Positions 35,264-47,535 of a stretch of 64,000 bases of DNA are shown in pieces. The notes under the pieces were generated by a model that ran no database searches, was not told the origin of the DNA, and worked only from the letters and a program-made list of their open reading frames with translations. A program made the translations under genes and the position numbers. Each line of letters starts with the position of its first letter. Position 1 is the stretch's first letter. The DNA is from Scortum barcoo (lineage: Eukaryota > Chordata > Actinopteri > Centrarchiformes > Terapontidae): positions 15,787,147-15,851,146 of the forward strand of contig CM041552.1 in assembly GCA_023238725.1 (NCBI GenBank). The letters run 5' to 3'.

Positions 35264-35340
35264 AGAACAACATCGTGTTGTGTCCACTCAATCATTTTGA
35301 TGGATCAAACCATCAGTCCCCTGGCTTCATGCGCAAGGCT

Positions 35341-35393
35341 GCACACACACATTTACACTCACACACACTCACACACACACACACACACACACA
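35341..35393 (+). repeat. Interrupted (CA)n microsatellite
   Basis: CA runs with two interruptions and a pure part at about 35371-35393. Nearby H/T-rich frames are artefacts. Confidence 0.92.
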
Positions 35394-35749
35394 ATCATGT
35401 TGTGAAAAGAAATGTGAAGAACACCACGCTGGTTTTAATCCGCTTTGCAAACACAAGAATTCAAACAAAAGTGTGTCTGCGTGTGTGTAGGCTTGTGTGC
35501 AACCTATTCTGCAACAACAACCCCCCCGGGTGTTGCTACAGTAAGTGTGTATTCTTAGTCCTCTAACCACATGAAGCCTCCCATCCCTTCCCACGTGGCA
35601 TCACATGTCACAGATTCAGTACATGACGTGAAATATTGGTTGTCTGTTTGTGTGCGGGTCCATGCATCTCCGCACGTGTGTCTACGCATGCTTCAGACTT
35701 TAATTTGTAGATGCAAGTTTAAAATAGCCAAAACTGCAAAAGTTAATTT
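35394..35749. other. No gene seen
   Basis: Spacer with GT-rich short runs at 35469-35488 and a C run (cccccccc) at about 35521. Confidence 0.5.
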
Positions 35750-36000
35750 TCATGATACTTTAGATTCTAATGCTAAATTGATAAAAGACATCGCTACTGT
35801 CAGGTCAGACTGTAATTCAAAACTTCTCTGCAAGTTAATCATTTGAATTTTTTCATGGTCGCATGCACGCTGAATAAATGCAATAACCCTAGTCTCCATG
35901 AGATCACTATCAAACCATTTGTATAATTTGAAAAGTTCGGCACTATCAATTGGAACCTCATCGCTCAATTTTCTCAACACTGATTTTTGAGAGAAGAAAT
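35750..36000 (-). other. Unexplained protein-like frame on the minus strand
   Basis: The minus strand is open for about 83 codons (ATG-initiated 76 codons, 35980 down to 35750). Composition is that of a folded helical protein: LRKLSDEVPIDSAELFKLYK, WFDSDLMETRVIAFIQRA, then a Q/L/S-rich part. A pyrimidine run followed by an AG lies just upstream on that strand, so it could be an exon or a decayed gene. No family is recognised, there are no repeats and no neighbours to help. Confidence 0.28.
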
Positions 36001-36206
36001 ACTAATTCAGCCACAGAGTTAATAAGTTTGGGTTTCTTCTGTTCATATCAGCCTCCTGGTCTTTGTACATCATAGAATTAGTGTGAAATAATAATAAAAA
36101 TAAAACAGCAAATGTCAAGGAATCCGAGCACAACATTTATATAACCTAGAATCATCTGTGGGAAGATGTTTTGTTTTTCTCTTCTGCTCTGTTGCACTGT
36201 GAGTGA

Positions 36207-36212
36207 GTGTGT

Positions 36213-36264
<52 letters not shown>
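36207..36264 (+). repeat. (GT)n microsatellite, about 23 pure units
   Basis: Pure GT from about 36219 to 36264, with a few interruptions before it. On the minus strand it reads as a T/H run. Confidence 0.95.
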
Positions 36265-36265
<1 letters not shown>

Positions 36266-36342
36266 TGTAAATGGTTCAGTGATATTTGAAATCTGAAGAT
36301 AAATAAGCTCTGTTGCCCAGTCGAAAAAAGACGGGAGTTGCA

Positions 36343-36615
36343 TTGAAAAAAAAAAAGAAAAGAGAAAAAAAGGAGGGAGTCGGTGACAGAGGTTAGGGAC
36401 AGAGTGTAACAGGGAGGGGCGGGGTGAGTGATGGAGGGATCATGGCAGATGGGTGGGTGGGAGTGAGGGAGGAGGAGGGCGGGAGGGATACAGAGGAGAA
36501 GATGGAGGGGGAGATGGAGGAATGATAGAAGGATGGTGGGAGTATAGAGAGAAGGAAGAGGGAGGGAGGTGGTTGGTGGTGGAGGGGGGGAACAACAGTG
36601 GGACGGACGGAGGAG
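36343..36615 (+). repeat. Purine-rich block with G-quadruplex motifs
   Basis: The + strand is almost all A and G for about 270 bases: first A-rich, then GGA/GGG-rich. It holds a canonical quadruplex pattern at 36451-36469 (GGGTGGGTGGGAGTGAGGG; loops of 1, 1 and 5) and further G runs downstream, for example at 36478-36487 and 36578-36590. The G/E-rich frame (104 codons) and S/P-rich minus frame (84 codons) over it are artefacts. Confidence 0.85.
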
Positions 36616-36793
36616 GAACAGTATGTCATGCGTTGTTTTATTCTCATCCAGAGGCCAGTGAGAGGAGGCAGATACCTGCTGATTATTCGGCCGTATTATC
36701 TAACACTAAAGAGAGAGAGCGTTGTTGTTTGTGTATTTGCAGAGTGTTAGATAAGAGCTGCTGTTGATATAAAGCAAACTCTTACAATCTTGT

Positions 36794-36974
36794 TACTCCC
36801 TTTACCTCCCTTCCTTTTCTTTCCTCTTAACTCCCCCCCACGCCTTCCTCTTCTGCCTGTCCTCTCCTGCCCTGTCTTTTTGTTCTCCCCTCTATCACAT
36901 CTTCTCACTTTTTCTTCCTCCCTCCCTCTCCTTTACTCGCTTCCCCCTTTCCTTTCATCTTCCCTCTTCCGCAG
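36794..36974 (+). repeat. Pyrimidine-rich block facing the purine block
   Basis: About 180 bases of almost pure C and T on the + strand, ending in a 3'-splice-site-like CCGCAG. Together with the purine block 180 bases upstream it forms an inverted, strand-asymmetric pair. The S/L/P-rich frame over it is not a gene. Confidence 0.8.
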
Positions 36975-36985
36975 TATTCTAAAAG

Positions 36986-38684
36986 GATATCCTCATGCTT
37001 CACATCCAAACCTAACACACATCCAAAAAAAAAAAAAAAAAAATATCATTTTTAAAAGATGTCTGAACTCTAGTCGCCATACGTTACATAACCGAGCTTT
37101 AACAATGCATAGAAGTGCGCACGCAGACACACGCATTGTTGAGAGAAGGCGGAAGAGAGGATGTAGAGGTAAATAAAACTCCTACGTAAGAAATGCATCA
37201 ATGTGTCCGGCTACTACCGCGTGTGCACTTCTGTCTGTGCATGTGACTGCCGCGGTGCATTTACATGTTCCCACGAGGACGGGCGATCTCAGACGCAGCC
37301 AAAACAGTTACATTCGCCGGGTGCGTGGTGTGTATGAAGACAAAAAAAAAAAAAAGGGGGTTACAGTTTTCCCTGTATACTCATTTAAATATTTATGCGG
37401 CCATACTGTACCCACACATGAAGAAATGAGAGAGTCAGAGTACTCTCTCTCTCTCCTTCCCAAAGAGGCGGCTTAGCTTTGGGGAAGCTTCAAACGCTTT
37501 TAATTTCACATCAGCAATGTGAGGAAATGAGGTGTGCTGTTGCGTGATGAAGGCAGAGGCCGAGTGGCTTACCTGCCATGTGAGAATGAATGTTTGATGA
37601 GAATGATTTTGTCTCTCGACACATTGATGAAATGTTTATGGACCGAGGGGAAGGGACCAAATGAGTTTGTGCGTGTGTGTGTGCGGAACATGTCTGCGTG
37701 TCAGTGTGTGCTTGTGTGTGTCTAGCGTACGTATAGACATGTTTAGATGCAGATACTTGGGGGAAGTTTTTGTGTGTTCAGGTGTGATTTTGTGTGAATT
37801 CATATTCTGTACAGTACATTTGAGTAAGCAAAGACAAGTCTGTTCACGTTTGATCCTAGTCTAGTTTATTTACAGATAAAAATGATAAATCCTACTGAAA
37901 AGAGTGTCTAATCAGAAAGCTAATTATATAGCAACTCAGCCAGGGGAAAATCAGCATATGCAGCAATAATAACTGAAGCAAAGGAATTATACCTGTATAC
38001 CCCCGTTGCAGATAATTAAATGACAGGAAGAGTGTGGGAGAGTTTGCTTTTTTTTCCCCCATTCATTAAACGTACATAGTAAAATACATGACCTGAAGTC
38101 GGTGGCAGTGAATACAAAATAACATTTTTCCACAACTGCATGTGCACTTTCTCTGAGTGTGTTTGAAAAAGAGTCATCAGACACAGACAGAATTAGTCTC
38201 TGAGGAAAATTTCTTAAATTTCCAGCATTACACATGAAATGATAAAAATCTGCATACACTAAAAGTAAAAACCTGTGCTAAATCAAAGATTCTGCTTGAT
38301 TTGTGGCCCACACTGACTGAGGGGACAACACTTACGAAAAACTTTTAACAAAAAGGGTTGAGAGTGAAGTTGGGTATGGTATCTCTACATCAGTGAGGCA
38401 GTAAACAGTTCCACATGAGACATCATCAGTCAGCATTTTAAATCAGTCTTCGCTTTTTTTTTTTTATTTCTTATCGTTGAAGTTTCGTCTCTTGGAAATC
38501 TTTCTTTTCCCTTTTGGTTGACAAGTATATACAGCAGAAAAGAAAAACTGGGAAATGCCTGAAATGTCAGCGGGTGCTAATTTGGAACATATTTCAGATG
38601 TGTTTGGCAGCATGGCAAGAAGATGCGCTATCGTTAACATAAGGAGGGAAAATACAGCAATAAGAACAATCTGAACTGATAGCA
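36986..38684. other. No gene seen; poly(A) at 37025-37043
   Basis: A 19-base A run and a second A run near 37341 lie in CpG-containing but otherwise unique sequence. A GT-rich patch lies at 37668-37722. No coding region is recognised. Confidence 0.5.
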
Positions 38685-38692
38685 AACGGATG

Positions 38693-38972
38693 CCCAGCTG
38701 CAACTACAAGTCAGCCAATCAATTGGTTGATAAATAGAAAGAAAATTAACAAACTACTGAACAAATGGAGTTTATAAGTTGATGCTTTAAAGCAAAAACT
38801 GAAAAAGTTTGTCAGGTTCGAGCTTGTAAAATGTGAGGATCTACTGCTTTTTTGTGTTATATCATTATAAACTGATTATGTTTGGATACATTTTTTTTTC
38901 AATATTTTATAGGACACATTTAAAAGAAGATCTGACAGATTCATCTGAAATGAACTGTTAATTGTAGCCCTA
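38693..38972 (+). mobile_element. hAT-like MITE, copy 2
   Basis: The left end reads CCCAGCTGCAACTA and the right end TTAATTGTAGCCCTA; the centre shares 'taaaatgtgagga' with the other copies. The flanking 8-mers AACGGATG (38685-38692) and AATTGATG (38973-38980) agree at 6 of 8 positions, as an eroded 8-bp hAT target duplication would. No coding capacity. Confidence 0.75.
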
Positions 38973-38980
38973 AATTGATG

Positions 38981-41900
38981 ATATTCCCCTGACAAATTAG
39001 TCATGAGGGGCGCGAAAGTGTATTCTTTTCATGATCTTATGTCTTTGGCACCCTTAATTTCCTCCCAACATGCCCTTAAGAATACAATATTAATCCATCC
39101 TGATGTATCTTTCCTAAATAACTATTTCTGTCTTGATCAGGATGCAACATGTTGATGTATAAGATACAAGGTCTATGGTTCATAGGGATGAAGCTGAACT
39201 TATGCAACATACTGGAAATAATAAACGGCTATAGAAAGTTCTATGACACATACAAGACTGGGCAATCAGCCAATTCATGAGTATTACAGAGATTATATAA
39301 TTATATATATATAAAATTATATAATAATTCTGATAGATATACATCAACATAACATAAATATATGTTAACAGTACATTTACACACAACTAATGTGTCAGAC
39401 AAAAACCTTTTGTACATTTCAAAAAATCTTCCAGCTGACTAACATTACTGCCATTGATGATGCTTTTATGCAAATAGGTGATTATCTGTGCTAGTGTAAG
39501 TGCTCCTAGGCACATTTCCATTAAAAGAAAGCCCTTGAATTGTGATTACTGTTGTGAGAGAAGTGAAAATGAAGTTCAAGGGAATTTAATTGCATTTGTC
39601 TTGAAGGAACAACCAGAAACTTTTTTTTGTTCTACAAAAGGAAAGCTATATTTTGTGGTAATTGTGCCCTCAGAGTCAAGATGTCATTTAGTGAAATGTT
39701 GTAGAGAAACTGTTGAATCTTGTAAGAAAAACGTATCAGAGTGTGTGTGAGTGTGTGTGTCTGTGTCACACATGCACACACGCACAAAGTATTTATTTCC
39801 AAGGTGAGTTGGCTACATCTCATATAATTCTTATGTAATAGAGCTTCCAAATCATTTATAGTCTTCCTTGTAGTTGCCAAAATATCATCTAATAGCTGGT
39901 TTGTTTCTTAGGCGATGTGCGTGATCACAGTGTCTTAAACCCACCATCCCCACATGAAAGCCATCCTACCGGCAATGTTGCCATTTCTAAGCATCTACGT
40001 GTTTCTAAAAAGGTTTTTGAGGAGGCAGTGAACAGGGTTAAGGGTGAGCTGTAAGGGATAAGATAATGGGATAGACTTGCCTGTTCTGTTTGATAACCGT
40101 TTTAAGCTCATTTTTTGGATGGATTAATTGTGTTTCTTGTTTGCGTGTGTCCGTGCTTATGTATGTGTGTGTGTGAGACAGAGAGAGAGTGTGTGTGTGT
40201 GTGTTTTCTTCCAGAGTTTTTTTTGTTTGTTTTTTTTCACCATGTGTCTGTCCACCTTCGGATCTTGTAACTATACCGGATGGAGTTATGAGACACGAGC
40301 AGATGACTCACTGAAGCTGTGGGTCAGAACATAGACATCTCTATCAGAACACATAAGAAAAACATAATGGTCCTTCCATCTGTCCCCATTCATCACCAAG
40401 TTTAACATTAGGGTTGTTGAAATTGTCCAACTCGCCACCGTCAGTTTAACAACTGGACACTGATACATTCAGGTGTATGTGAGGCACAGGCAGGGGCGGG
40501 GGGGCCTTCTACACACTACTTTCAGCTAACAATCATGGAAGAGCTTGTTGCAAAAAAAGAACACAAAATCCCCTATTTGGGATTATTCTGGTTTTAATTG
40601 TGGAGAGCCAACGAGCAAAGGCTGGTGTCTCAAAGCTGTACTGGAGATATTAAGCAAAACGTAATATAATCCCTGACTTTTTCCTTCCTGTCTTTCATTC
40701 TTCAATAAGCGATTTAAAAATATTTCCGAGCGCCAAATCAACTCAAAGTCATGCCCACAGTGGGTACTTCTCGAAGCTGAATACGATGGCCCCGCCAAGC
40801 CTCTACCTGCAGCAGGTCGATCAGGTACAACCTGTGTCTCAAATTGCCACCATTCCCAGGACCACAGAATGAGAAAAATTACTTTGTTTGGTTACACTCT
40901 TTTCTACCTGCGTGCCACAGAATACAAATGTCCATCTGTCCTCCTGGCCCTGGGAGAAATACGCCAAGGTTAGGGTTACAGAGCAGGCAGATGCACAGCA
41001 TCCATGATATGACAGCTCTCGGGCAAGCAGCAGCCTGGCTGTTTACATCAGTGGCACATTTGTTTGGTTGGTCAACAAGCAATTCTGCTCCTCTGCTCTT
41101 TTGCAATCATATGTAGAGGTGATCTTTGAGTAATAACCTTTTTAAATTTATAACATTAAGCTTTTATGTATTACCAGAAAACACTGCACCTGTCGGTCCA
41201 CTTGAGGAGCACCTATAGTAATGAGTTTTTAAATCAGGGTAAATGAATGGCTACAGGCAAAGTGTGAGTGTTACTGGTGTTGTGTGGTTAGATCTAAAGC
41301 TTCAGTATACAACTGACATATTACAATGATACTTACATGTTCATATATGGGTTATATCATTCATATGTTTTTACTGTGTTTTCTGGTCAGATGCGCCCTC
41401 CCTGAGCAGATGAAATGGGGCAGAGGCCCACAGCAATGCTCAGCACTTCCTGTCTGAACAACCCAATTGGTTAATGTGGGTGCTGGCAGCATTTCGAGGC
41501 CCAAAAAAAAAAATGGTCATCCGGCAGTGGACCATCACAGACAGCCGATATATTCATCCTATCGCCCAGCCCTATTAAACATTGTACATTTGCATGTGGA
41601 AGCGTACTGTAGACTCTCGCACAGGCACTGACTTCCATAATTAGCATATAACATGTAGAGGAACAGGAGGAGACCATGAAGGTACAGGGAGAAACCAGCC
41701 CAGCAGCGTACGGGAGTGTTACTTCGTATTGGCAGCTCGAAGCAGAACATCATGTTGAGGTGTCAAACACAATTACAGATTGGTTAGTTTAGCTCCCGGT
41801 CAGCTCGTGCGGTGCGCAGGTCTTAAGTGCCTGCCATAACTAACGCAAGCTTGATTTGTGGGGAAAGTGGGTCAATGCAGCAGTGGAAGTAACTAGACAG

Positions 41901-42738
41901 AGCACAGAAAAACAAAGGACAGCCATAAAAATAGCACGCAGATAAATAAATATCACTCAATCGGTAATGTGCAAATACCAAAGAAAAATTTTCACAACAC
42001 AGAAACTAAATGTCATCTTTTTTTGAAGCCAAGTTAATTTTATCCGCACTCTGGTATTCTGGCACTGTGATCTGTAGTTTTAGTGAGTGCCCAGGAAAAA
42101 AGTGAGCGTAAGTAAAAAAAAAAAAAAAGAAATGATATGCTCAGCACCCCACTACACATATTCACAAGTGTGTATGAGGTGCTGACATATTTGGAGAGAA
42201 TGAACAGGAATGTGCCCAGGTGTAAAAACCAGTGTGAAAATATGCTAAATAAATCCGGTGTAATTTGAAAGACCCGGCAGCACCCTCCTAGCTGGCTGAT
42301 GCTGGCAGAATCTGGACTTGGACTGCTGCTCGAATTAATTTAGAAAAAAAAAAAACACAGCAAAACCCATTTGCAGTCACAACAAGATAAGAAAAATAAA
42401 TAAAGCTGAAAATGTTGGCCGAAAGACAAAAAGTGGAGCAGGTCAATAAAATTCTGTGAAACAGTAAAGGTCAGGGACCGGAGCAGATACCTGTGGTGTA
42501 CAGTGACACCTATTGTACACTCATGGCGCATGCTCACCCAAAACACACAAACATGTACAGCCACACACAGAAACAATCACGCACGGTACTACACACGTGC
42601 AAACATGCTGTAATACTCCCTCAGTGACGCAGCACTGCCAAAAACCCACACACTGTATGTTTAATGTCTGTGAACAACTTTCTAAACTTTCATAAATGGA
42701 ATTTCAAATCACTGCCCTAATTTCTCTCCCCTCTTTCT
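38981..42738. other. No gene seen
   Basis: 3.8 kb with little structure. An AT-rich imperfect palindrome lies at 39291-39329, a GT/GA mixed run at 40158-40203, and A runs at about 41500 and 42115. The frames of 60-90 codons here show no domain. Confidence 0.5.
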
Positions 42739-42740
42739 GG

Positions 42741-42760
42741 CTCGCTCGCTCGCTCGCTCG
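42741..42760 (+). repeat. (CTCG)5 tetranucleotide repeat
   Basis: Five perfect CTCG units followed by CG in a pyrimidine-rich stretch. It is a CpG-dense microsatellite, unusual among the CA/AT repeats of the window. Confidence 0.9.
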
Positions 42761-42899
42761 CGTCTCCTCTCACACTTGCGGTTGAAATGGAGATTGTGTT
42801 TTCACAGCAATGCAGAGCAGACCTCCTTAAAATTGCCTCCCTTAATAATTCAGCATTTGAATAAAGCTGGAAATCTGGATGTCACTGCATACGCCTGTG

Positions 42900-43060
42900 C
42901 GTATAAGTGAGAGTGAAAGACAGCTTGTAAAAGAGAGAGAGAGAGAGAGAGGACCCGGCAGAAGGCAGGAAGAAAGGAGCAGGAGAGCGCGAGGGTTGAG
43001 AATGGAAGTAGAGAGGAAAGAAGAGCAGGAGAAAGAGATAAAGAGAATTTAGAGAGGGGT
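42900..43060 (+). repeat. GA-rich tract with (GA)10
   Basis: A pure GA run at 42932-42951 is followed by about 110 bases of GA/GGA-rich sequence. The minus-strand S/L-rich frame is an artefact. Confidence 0.8.
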
Positions 43061-43146
43061 GTAATAGGGTTTGAAAAACCTTTTAACATTAGCACTTACC
43101 GGCTGCTAAGTCTGTGTGCAAGTATGTAGATAGTGAAGAAAGCTTG

Positions 43147-43149
<3 letters not shown>

Positions 43150-43178
<29 letters not shown>
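43150..43178 (+). repeat. (TG)14 microsatellite
   Basis: Uninterrupted TG run. Confidence 0.95.
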
Positions 43179-45420
43179 ACCGGATATACAGAGTGTGCAC
43201 AGAGACATTGTTAAAGACACCTAAGAGGTGGATTATCGGGAGGAAGATGCCCGATTTATCCAATGCTATTTTTCTACATTTACTCCCTTGGACTTAAATA
43301 TTTAATATTTAAAAGAAACGCATTTGGGGGCATGTGTTGACCTTCTGTCTTTCTGAAAACTAGATGAGAAGAGCGACACAACTTCCGTAAAAGAATAAAT
43401 ATGAAGGTAAATCCATCAGCACAAACTGAAAAAGAGCAGGCCTGGCTAAGCTCGTAGGTAACAAAAAACACCTACCAGCATCATTAATGAAATTTAACGC
43501 GCTAACTTAGTGAGCTTTAAAAAAAGGGTTAGAGGGCAGATTTTTCTCCCTTCAAACTAAGCCAGGCTTGTTGTTTCTTCAGCTAACTGACTGCTACTGC
43601 TGTAACTACATATTGACTGTACTGACATGACATTGGTATCAATCTCCTCATCTTGGTTAATTAAAATATAAAAAGACGAATCAATAGGCAACAATGGAGT
43701 CCACCGTTACATCACTGCATAATCAGTTCATAATAATTCATTAGGAGACAGTTTGTAAACTCAGCATGCTTGTCTTTCACTGACCAGGCGTCTACGCATG
43801 CGTGCCTGCATGCACGCTCTCACACGAAGATGGGAGTCTGTGTGAATTTCACGAGACCATGTTTCAGGCTTGCACATCCAGGTGCTCCTTTAAAGTGTGG
43901 ACATGCGTGGGTGCCTGTGTGTACCCGCTCTTTTGAGTGTGTATTCAGAGGAGAAAATAGGTGTTTATGAAGGCTTTTTTTTTCCTGTCAGCACACAATA
44001 AAAACACAGAGCAGCGGCGGGCCATTGCCGGGTTTAACTGAGGAGCGCAGAGTGTAACAGCATTCAAGCTGTCAACCCAGTTCACTATAAGGGAACTGAA
44101 CTCGACAGAAAATCAGAAACGCACCATTCTCCACTCAAAAGGAGCCGGCGTTATAATGCTCACACTGACGGCGCTCTGAGCTCAAAGAGGCGGGTGCAGG
44201 CTGTGGGTGGGCTGGCTTCCACTGAATTTCAAATGGATTTGACAAACAACAATAGAGTTGATGTGGCATTTTCAAATGTAGGGCAGTCATTTCACATTGA
44301 GACGGGCTGTTCAGTGGGATGGTGGTTGCTGAGCGAGGAAGGAGTGATGTTTAAAAAAAAAAAAAAAAGAGTAGAAAAGGCAATTTAAAGTGTCAGCAAC
44401 GCTGCATACATTTATTATGCAACCCTGTTGTGGCGTATTTTCTTCTTTCCCACTTCTCACATCTAACTAAATAAAGAAGGTTTGAGGTAAATAGATTTTG
44501 AATCCCATTGTAAATCGTTTACATTTCTTTGTATTCATTTAACATCAAACACCTTCAGAATAAGGGCTAACCCATTTAAAGTTGATGATTTTATATAAAC
44601 TGCCACACAACCTTTTAATTAGACCCTCTGCTTCCCAGTGAAAATGTCAAATGCTTTTTTTGTTGTTGCCTCATCACCATTCACAAAACACTGAACACTG
44701 ACAACAGTGAGCCATTGTTTTCCCTCAGAGAGAAGTGATTCCCATCCATACGATGCACCCACCTAAACCCAGTCTGCCCAGGAATTACCTACGTATACTG
44801 GATGACTAAAGCACATGATTTAGTTCCAGTGCCAATGCTTAGTGCCAATGCAGCATGTACTCGTACTGTAGTGTGCCCTTGCTGAGGCAAAGAATAAAAG
44901 GTATTGATGGGGTGATGAATAGGTGAAAATGCAATTCACACAATAACAATAACCTCTCCTTGACCTTACTAAAATAAGTGCCTAACCTTGACCATGCTTG
45001 TTCTGTAGCCATTTGTGGTTGTGGTGGCAATGACAATAAATAAGGCGTAGTGTCTCCAGTAGTCTGAGTGCCCTCAGGGCCTCTTAAAGCAGAGTATAGC
45101 TTTAAAGATCCTTCAGTGAAAACTTCAGTGAGCAACATGGTTCATTTTCTCAAAGTTTTACTACAGTTTTTATGTGCTTGTGGAAAGTATTGGACTGATC
45201 AATAAAGAAACCTAAGAGATGGTTTATAAATTTCAAAACTTGATTTTCTCTGCAGTCTGAAATCAGTGAGACATTTTAGGTGACATTACGATAATAGAAA
45301 AGAGACTGTGTGAATGTACAAAGATTGAAATAAAGGATACACTACTCTTTGGATTTAAATCTAACCAGCTTGTCTGTCAATCACAACCCCTCAAATCATA
45401 TGCTTCCTGCAGCCACAGAT
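43179..45420. other. No gene seen
   Basis: 2.2 kb. The part at about 44010-44260 is GC-richer and non-repetitive and could be conserved non-coding sequence. An 18-base A run lies at about 44351-44368. No gene is recognised. Confidence 0.45.
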
Positions 45421-45488
45421 CTTAAATTTCCCTGAGGGAGTCATCCCAAAGGGATCAATAAAGTCGAGTCTGAGTCTGAGTCTGAGAT
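45421..45488 (+). mobile_element. Retroelement 3' tail fragment with (GAGTCT)n
   Basis: The phrase 'ttccctgagggagtcat' followed by 'gggatcaataaagtc' and about four GAGTCT units resembles the 3' end of a common fish non-LTR element (the form 'gggatcaataaagt' plus a short tandem tail). Only the last bases of the element are present, as after extreme 5' truncation. Family uncertain. Confidence 0.55.
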
Positions 45489-46817
45489 CATAAAATTAAA
45501 AAGAAACATTGCTGGATTGTTCACAATTACTGCTTCAAACTGTTTTCCCTTCCTCTGCTTGCATACCTTGTAATTTTTTGATGAGTGTCAACATATTTAA
45601 TTTGGAAAAACAACTCTGAGAAGTGGATAAGCAATTATAGTTTTGGCAGTTTGTGTAAAAACACATATGGTGATGGAAAATAGTTAAGAAAGCAGCAAAT
45701 GACAGCAAAGTCCAATAAATGTGTTTTCAGTTTTACAGTCGTAGCTTTGGTAATTTATATTCAAGTACTACAGATTCAAATTAAGTTAGATTTTCAGTGT
45801 AGCAGCAGATACTGTCTGTCAATGGCGACAGTGGAAGCTGTGCTATAAAAGATGGTGCATAGGACAAAGCACCCTACCAGTCGTTAATATTGATGGGCTC
45901 GGACTCCTGGAAGTGTGAAGTAAATCAGCCATGAGTGAATATTATTACCACACTTAACCCTGAGACCTCTGACCTGTCTAACCTAGCATCTGATGATTTA
46001 TTCATTCAGATGGGTAACTGTCAGACAGGCTGACAGAGAGGCAGATTAAAAACGGAAAGGGACAGATAGCTTAGGGAGACAAGTAAACAAGCAGACGTAC
46101 AAACTGAAATAGATATGCCTCTACTGTAAGCTAAATGAGACAGCGGGATTAGATGAATGACTACACAATGACAGTTTTGACAAGTTTTCAGTTTACAGAA
46201 TCACGCAAAAAGATGGACCGACGGAGCAGTAAAAGAAGGTGAGTTCATTACCAAAATCGCTTAAATGTGTTAACTTATCAGACTGCATGAGTTATGAGGC
46301 AAAACACGTCCCTCCTGAATAGTCCATTTAGTCAAAACTGACTCTCATAGGTCTGAATTCTGTCACTTTTATTCAAATCTATGCCTGGATGGTACTGTGC
46401 ATGTGAACGAGGACAAAGAAAACGCTGAGCTTCAGTTGGTTGAAAAAAAAAAAAAATAGCTTGAACTTTACTGAACATGATTGGCTAGATAATAAGCTTC
46501 CCGTCCTAAATGCCACATCAATTATATAGGACATCCTTGCATACTTTATACTATACTTATGTCAGTGACAAATGATCCCCAACTGCAACTTGCTCATAAT
46601 GCTCATACTCTCAAACTAACAAAATGTTTTTTGAAACCACTTCTCTTGCACATAAAAAAGGTCTACAGATGTATTTTACAAAAATATTGTATATGATATA
46701 CTGAACTGAATTATAGATGAGCTGTCTAATGAGCAAATTAGAGTTAAAGTTGAAGTGTTATTCACTTCCTGACAATAATTAATTATTTTTTTAAAAAACT
46801 CACATTTTATTAAATTG
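45489..46817. other. No gene seen
   Basis: AT-rich and unique-looking, with a 13-base A run near 46443. Confidence 0.5.
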
Positions 46818-47535
46818 TTACACCTTAAAAAAATATAAAGCGATTAAAAAGAAAGGAGGTGATGTGATCTTAGAATATTCCTCTTCAACTGAGGGACAGT
46901 TCAGCTCTTCGTACTGCAAGGCCTCTGACAAAAAGACCAGCAACTGTTTGATAACAATCTGGATGTCCCAGACGAGGGAGGTCATGAGCACAGGATGCAA
47001 TTAAACAGGTCGACAAGCCGGTCACAGTACGGGGGAGACGGGGGTCCCCGCTGACCCCGCTGACTTGCCAATTCCCGAAAAACACGTCTAGGACAGTCGA
47101 ACATGTGGACTGGATGACAGCAGAGGGTGGCGGTGTCACTTCCCTTCCTCCCTCTCTGTGTCTCCGTGTGAATGAGTAGTCATGCTCTACTCTTCCCTGA
47201 GCCAGTTAACATGACCGGTAAGGGGTGCGCCAGCTGCTACAATAGGAACTGAGTCTGCTCTGTACCCTCAGCCAGAACACACCCACCCTCATACTGCAGG
47301 AGAAGGTATGCACAGGTTGATGAGTCTGTGTGGAAGCCATAGTCGCTGTCCCTCCGAGGGCCAAACACACTTCAGCCTCATCAGCCCCTGCCATCATGCA
47401 TTCACATGACAAAAAAACTAAATAGTAAAGTAAATAAAAAATATTTAAAATGCCACTACAATTATGTAACATGCAAGTGATAAAGTCGATCATCAATATT
47501 TTTACAATCAATATTTGTACAAATTTTCCCACCAA
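46818..47535 (-). other. GC-richer island with overlapping minus-strand frames
   Basis: From about 46880 to 47400 the sequence is richer in G and C than the flanks. Three minus-strand frames (47206-47535, 46885-47139, 46818-47000) follow one another. The last contains a plausible helical segment, SLVWDIQIVIKQLLVFLSEALQ, followed by an acidic stretch. None has a recognised domain, and the frames are not joined by clear splice sites. It could be an eroded retrogene or mobile element, or unusual non-coding DNA. Not annotated as a gene. Confidence 0.25.

Noticed and set aside
36453..36767. 104-codon G/E-rich frame
   Set aside because: Direct translation of the purine-rich block; the opposite strand is equally open with S/P, a sign of composition, not coding.
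36790..37176. 128-codon S/L/P-rich frame
   Set aside because: Translation of the pyrimidine block followed by a poly(A)-encoded lysine run.
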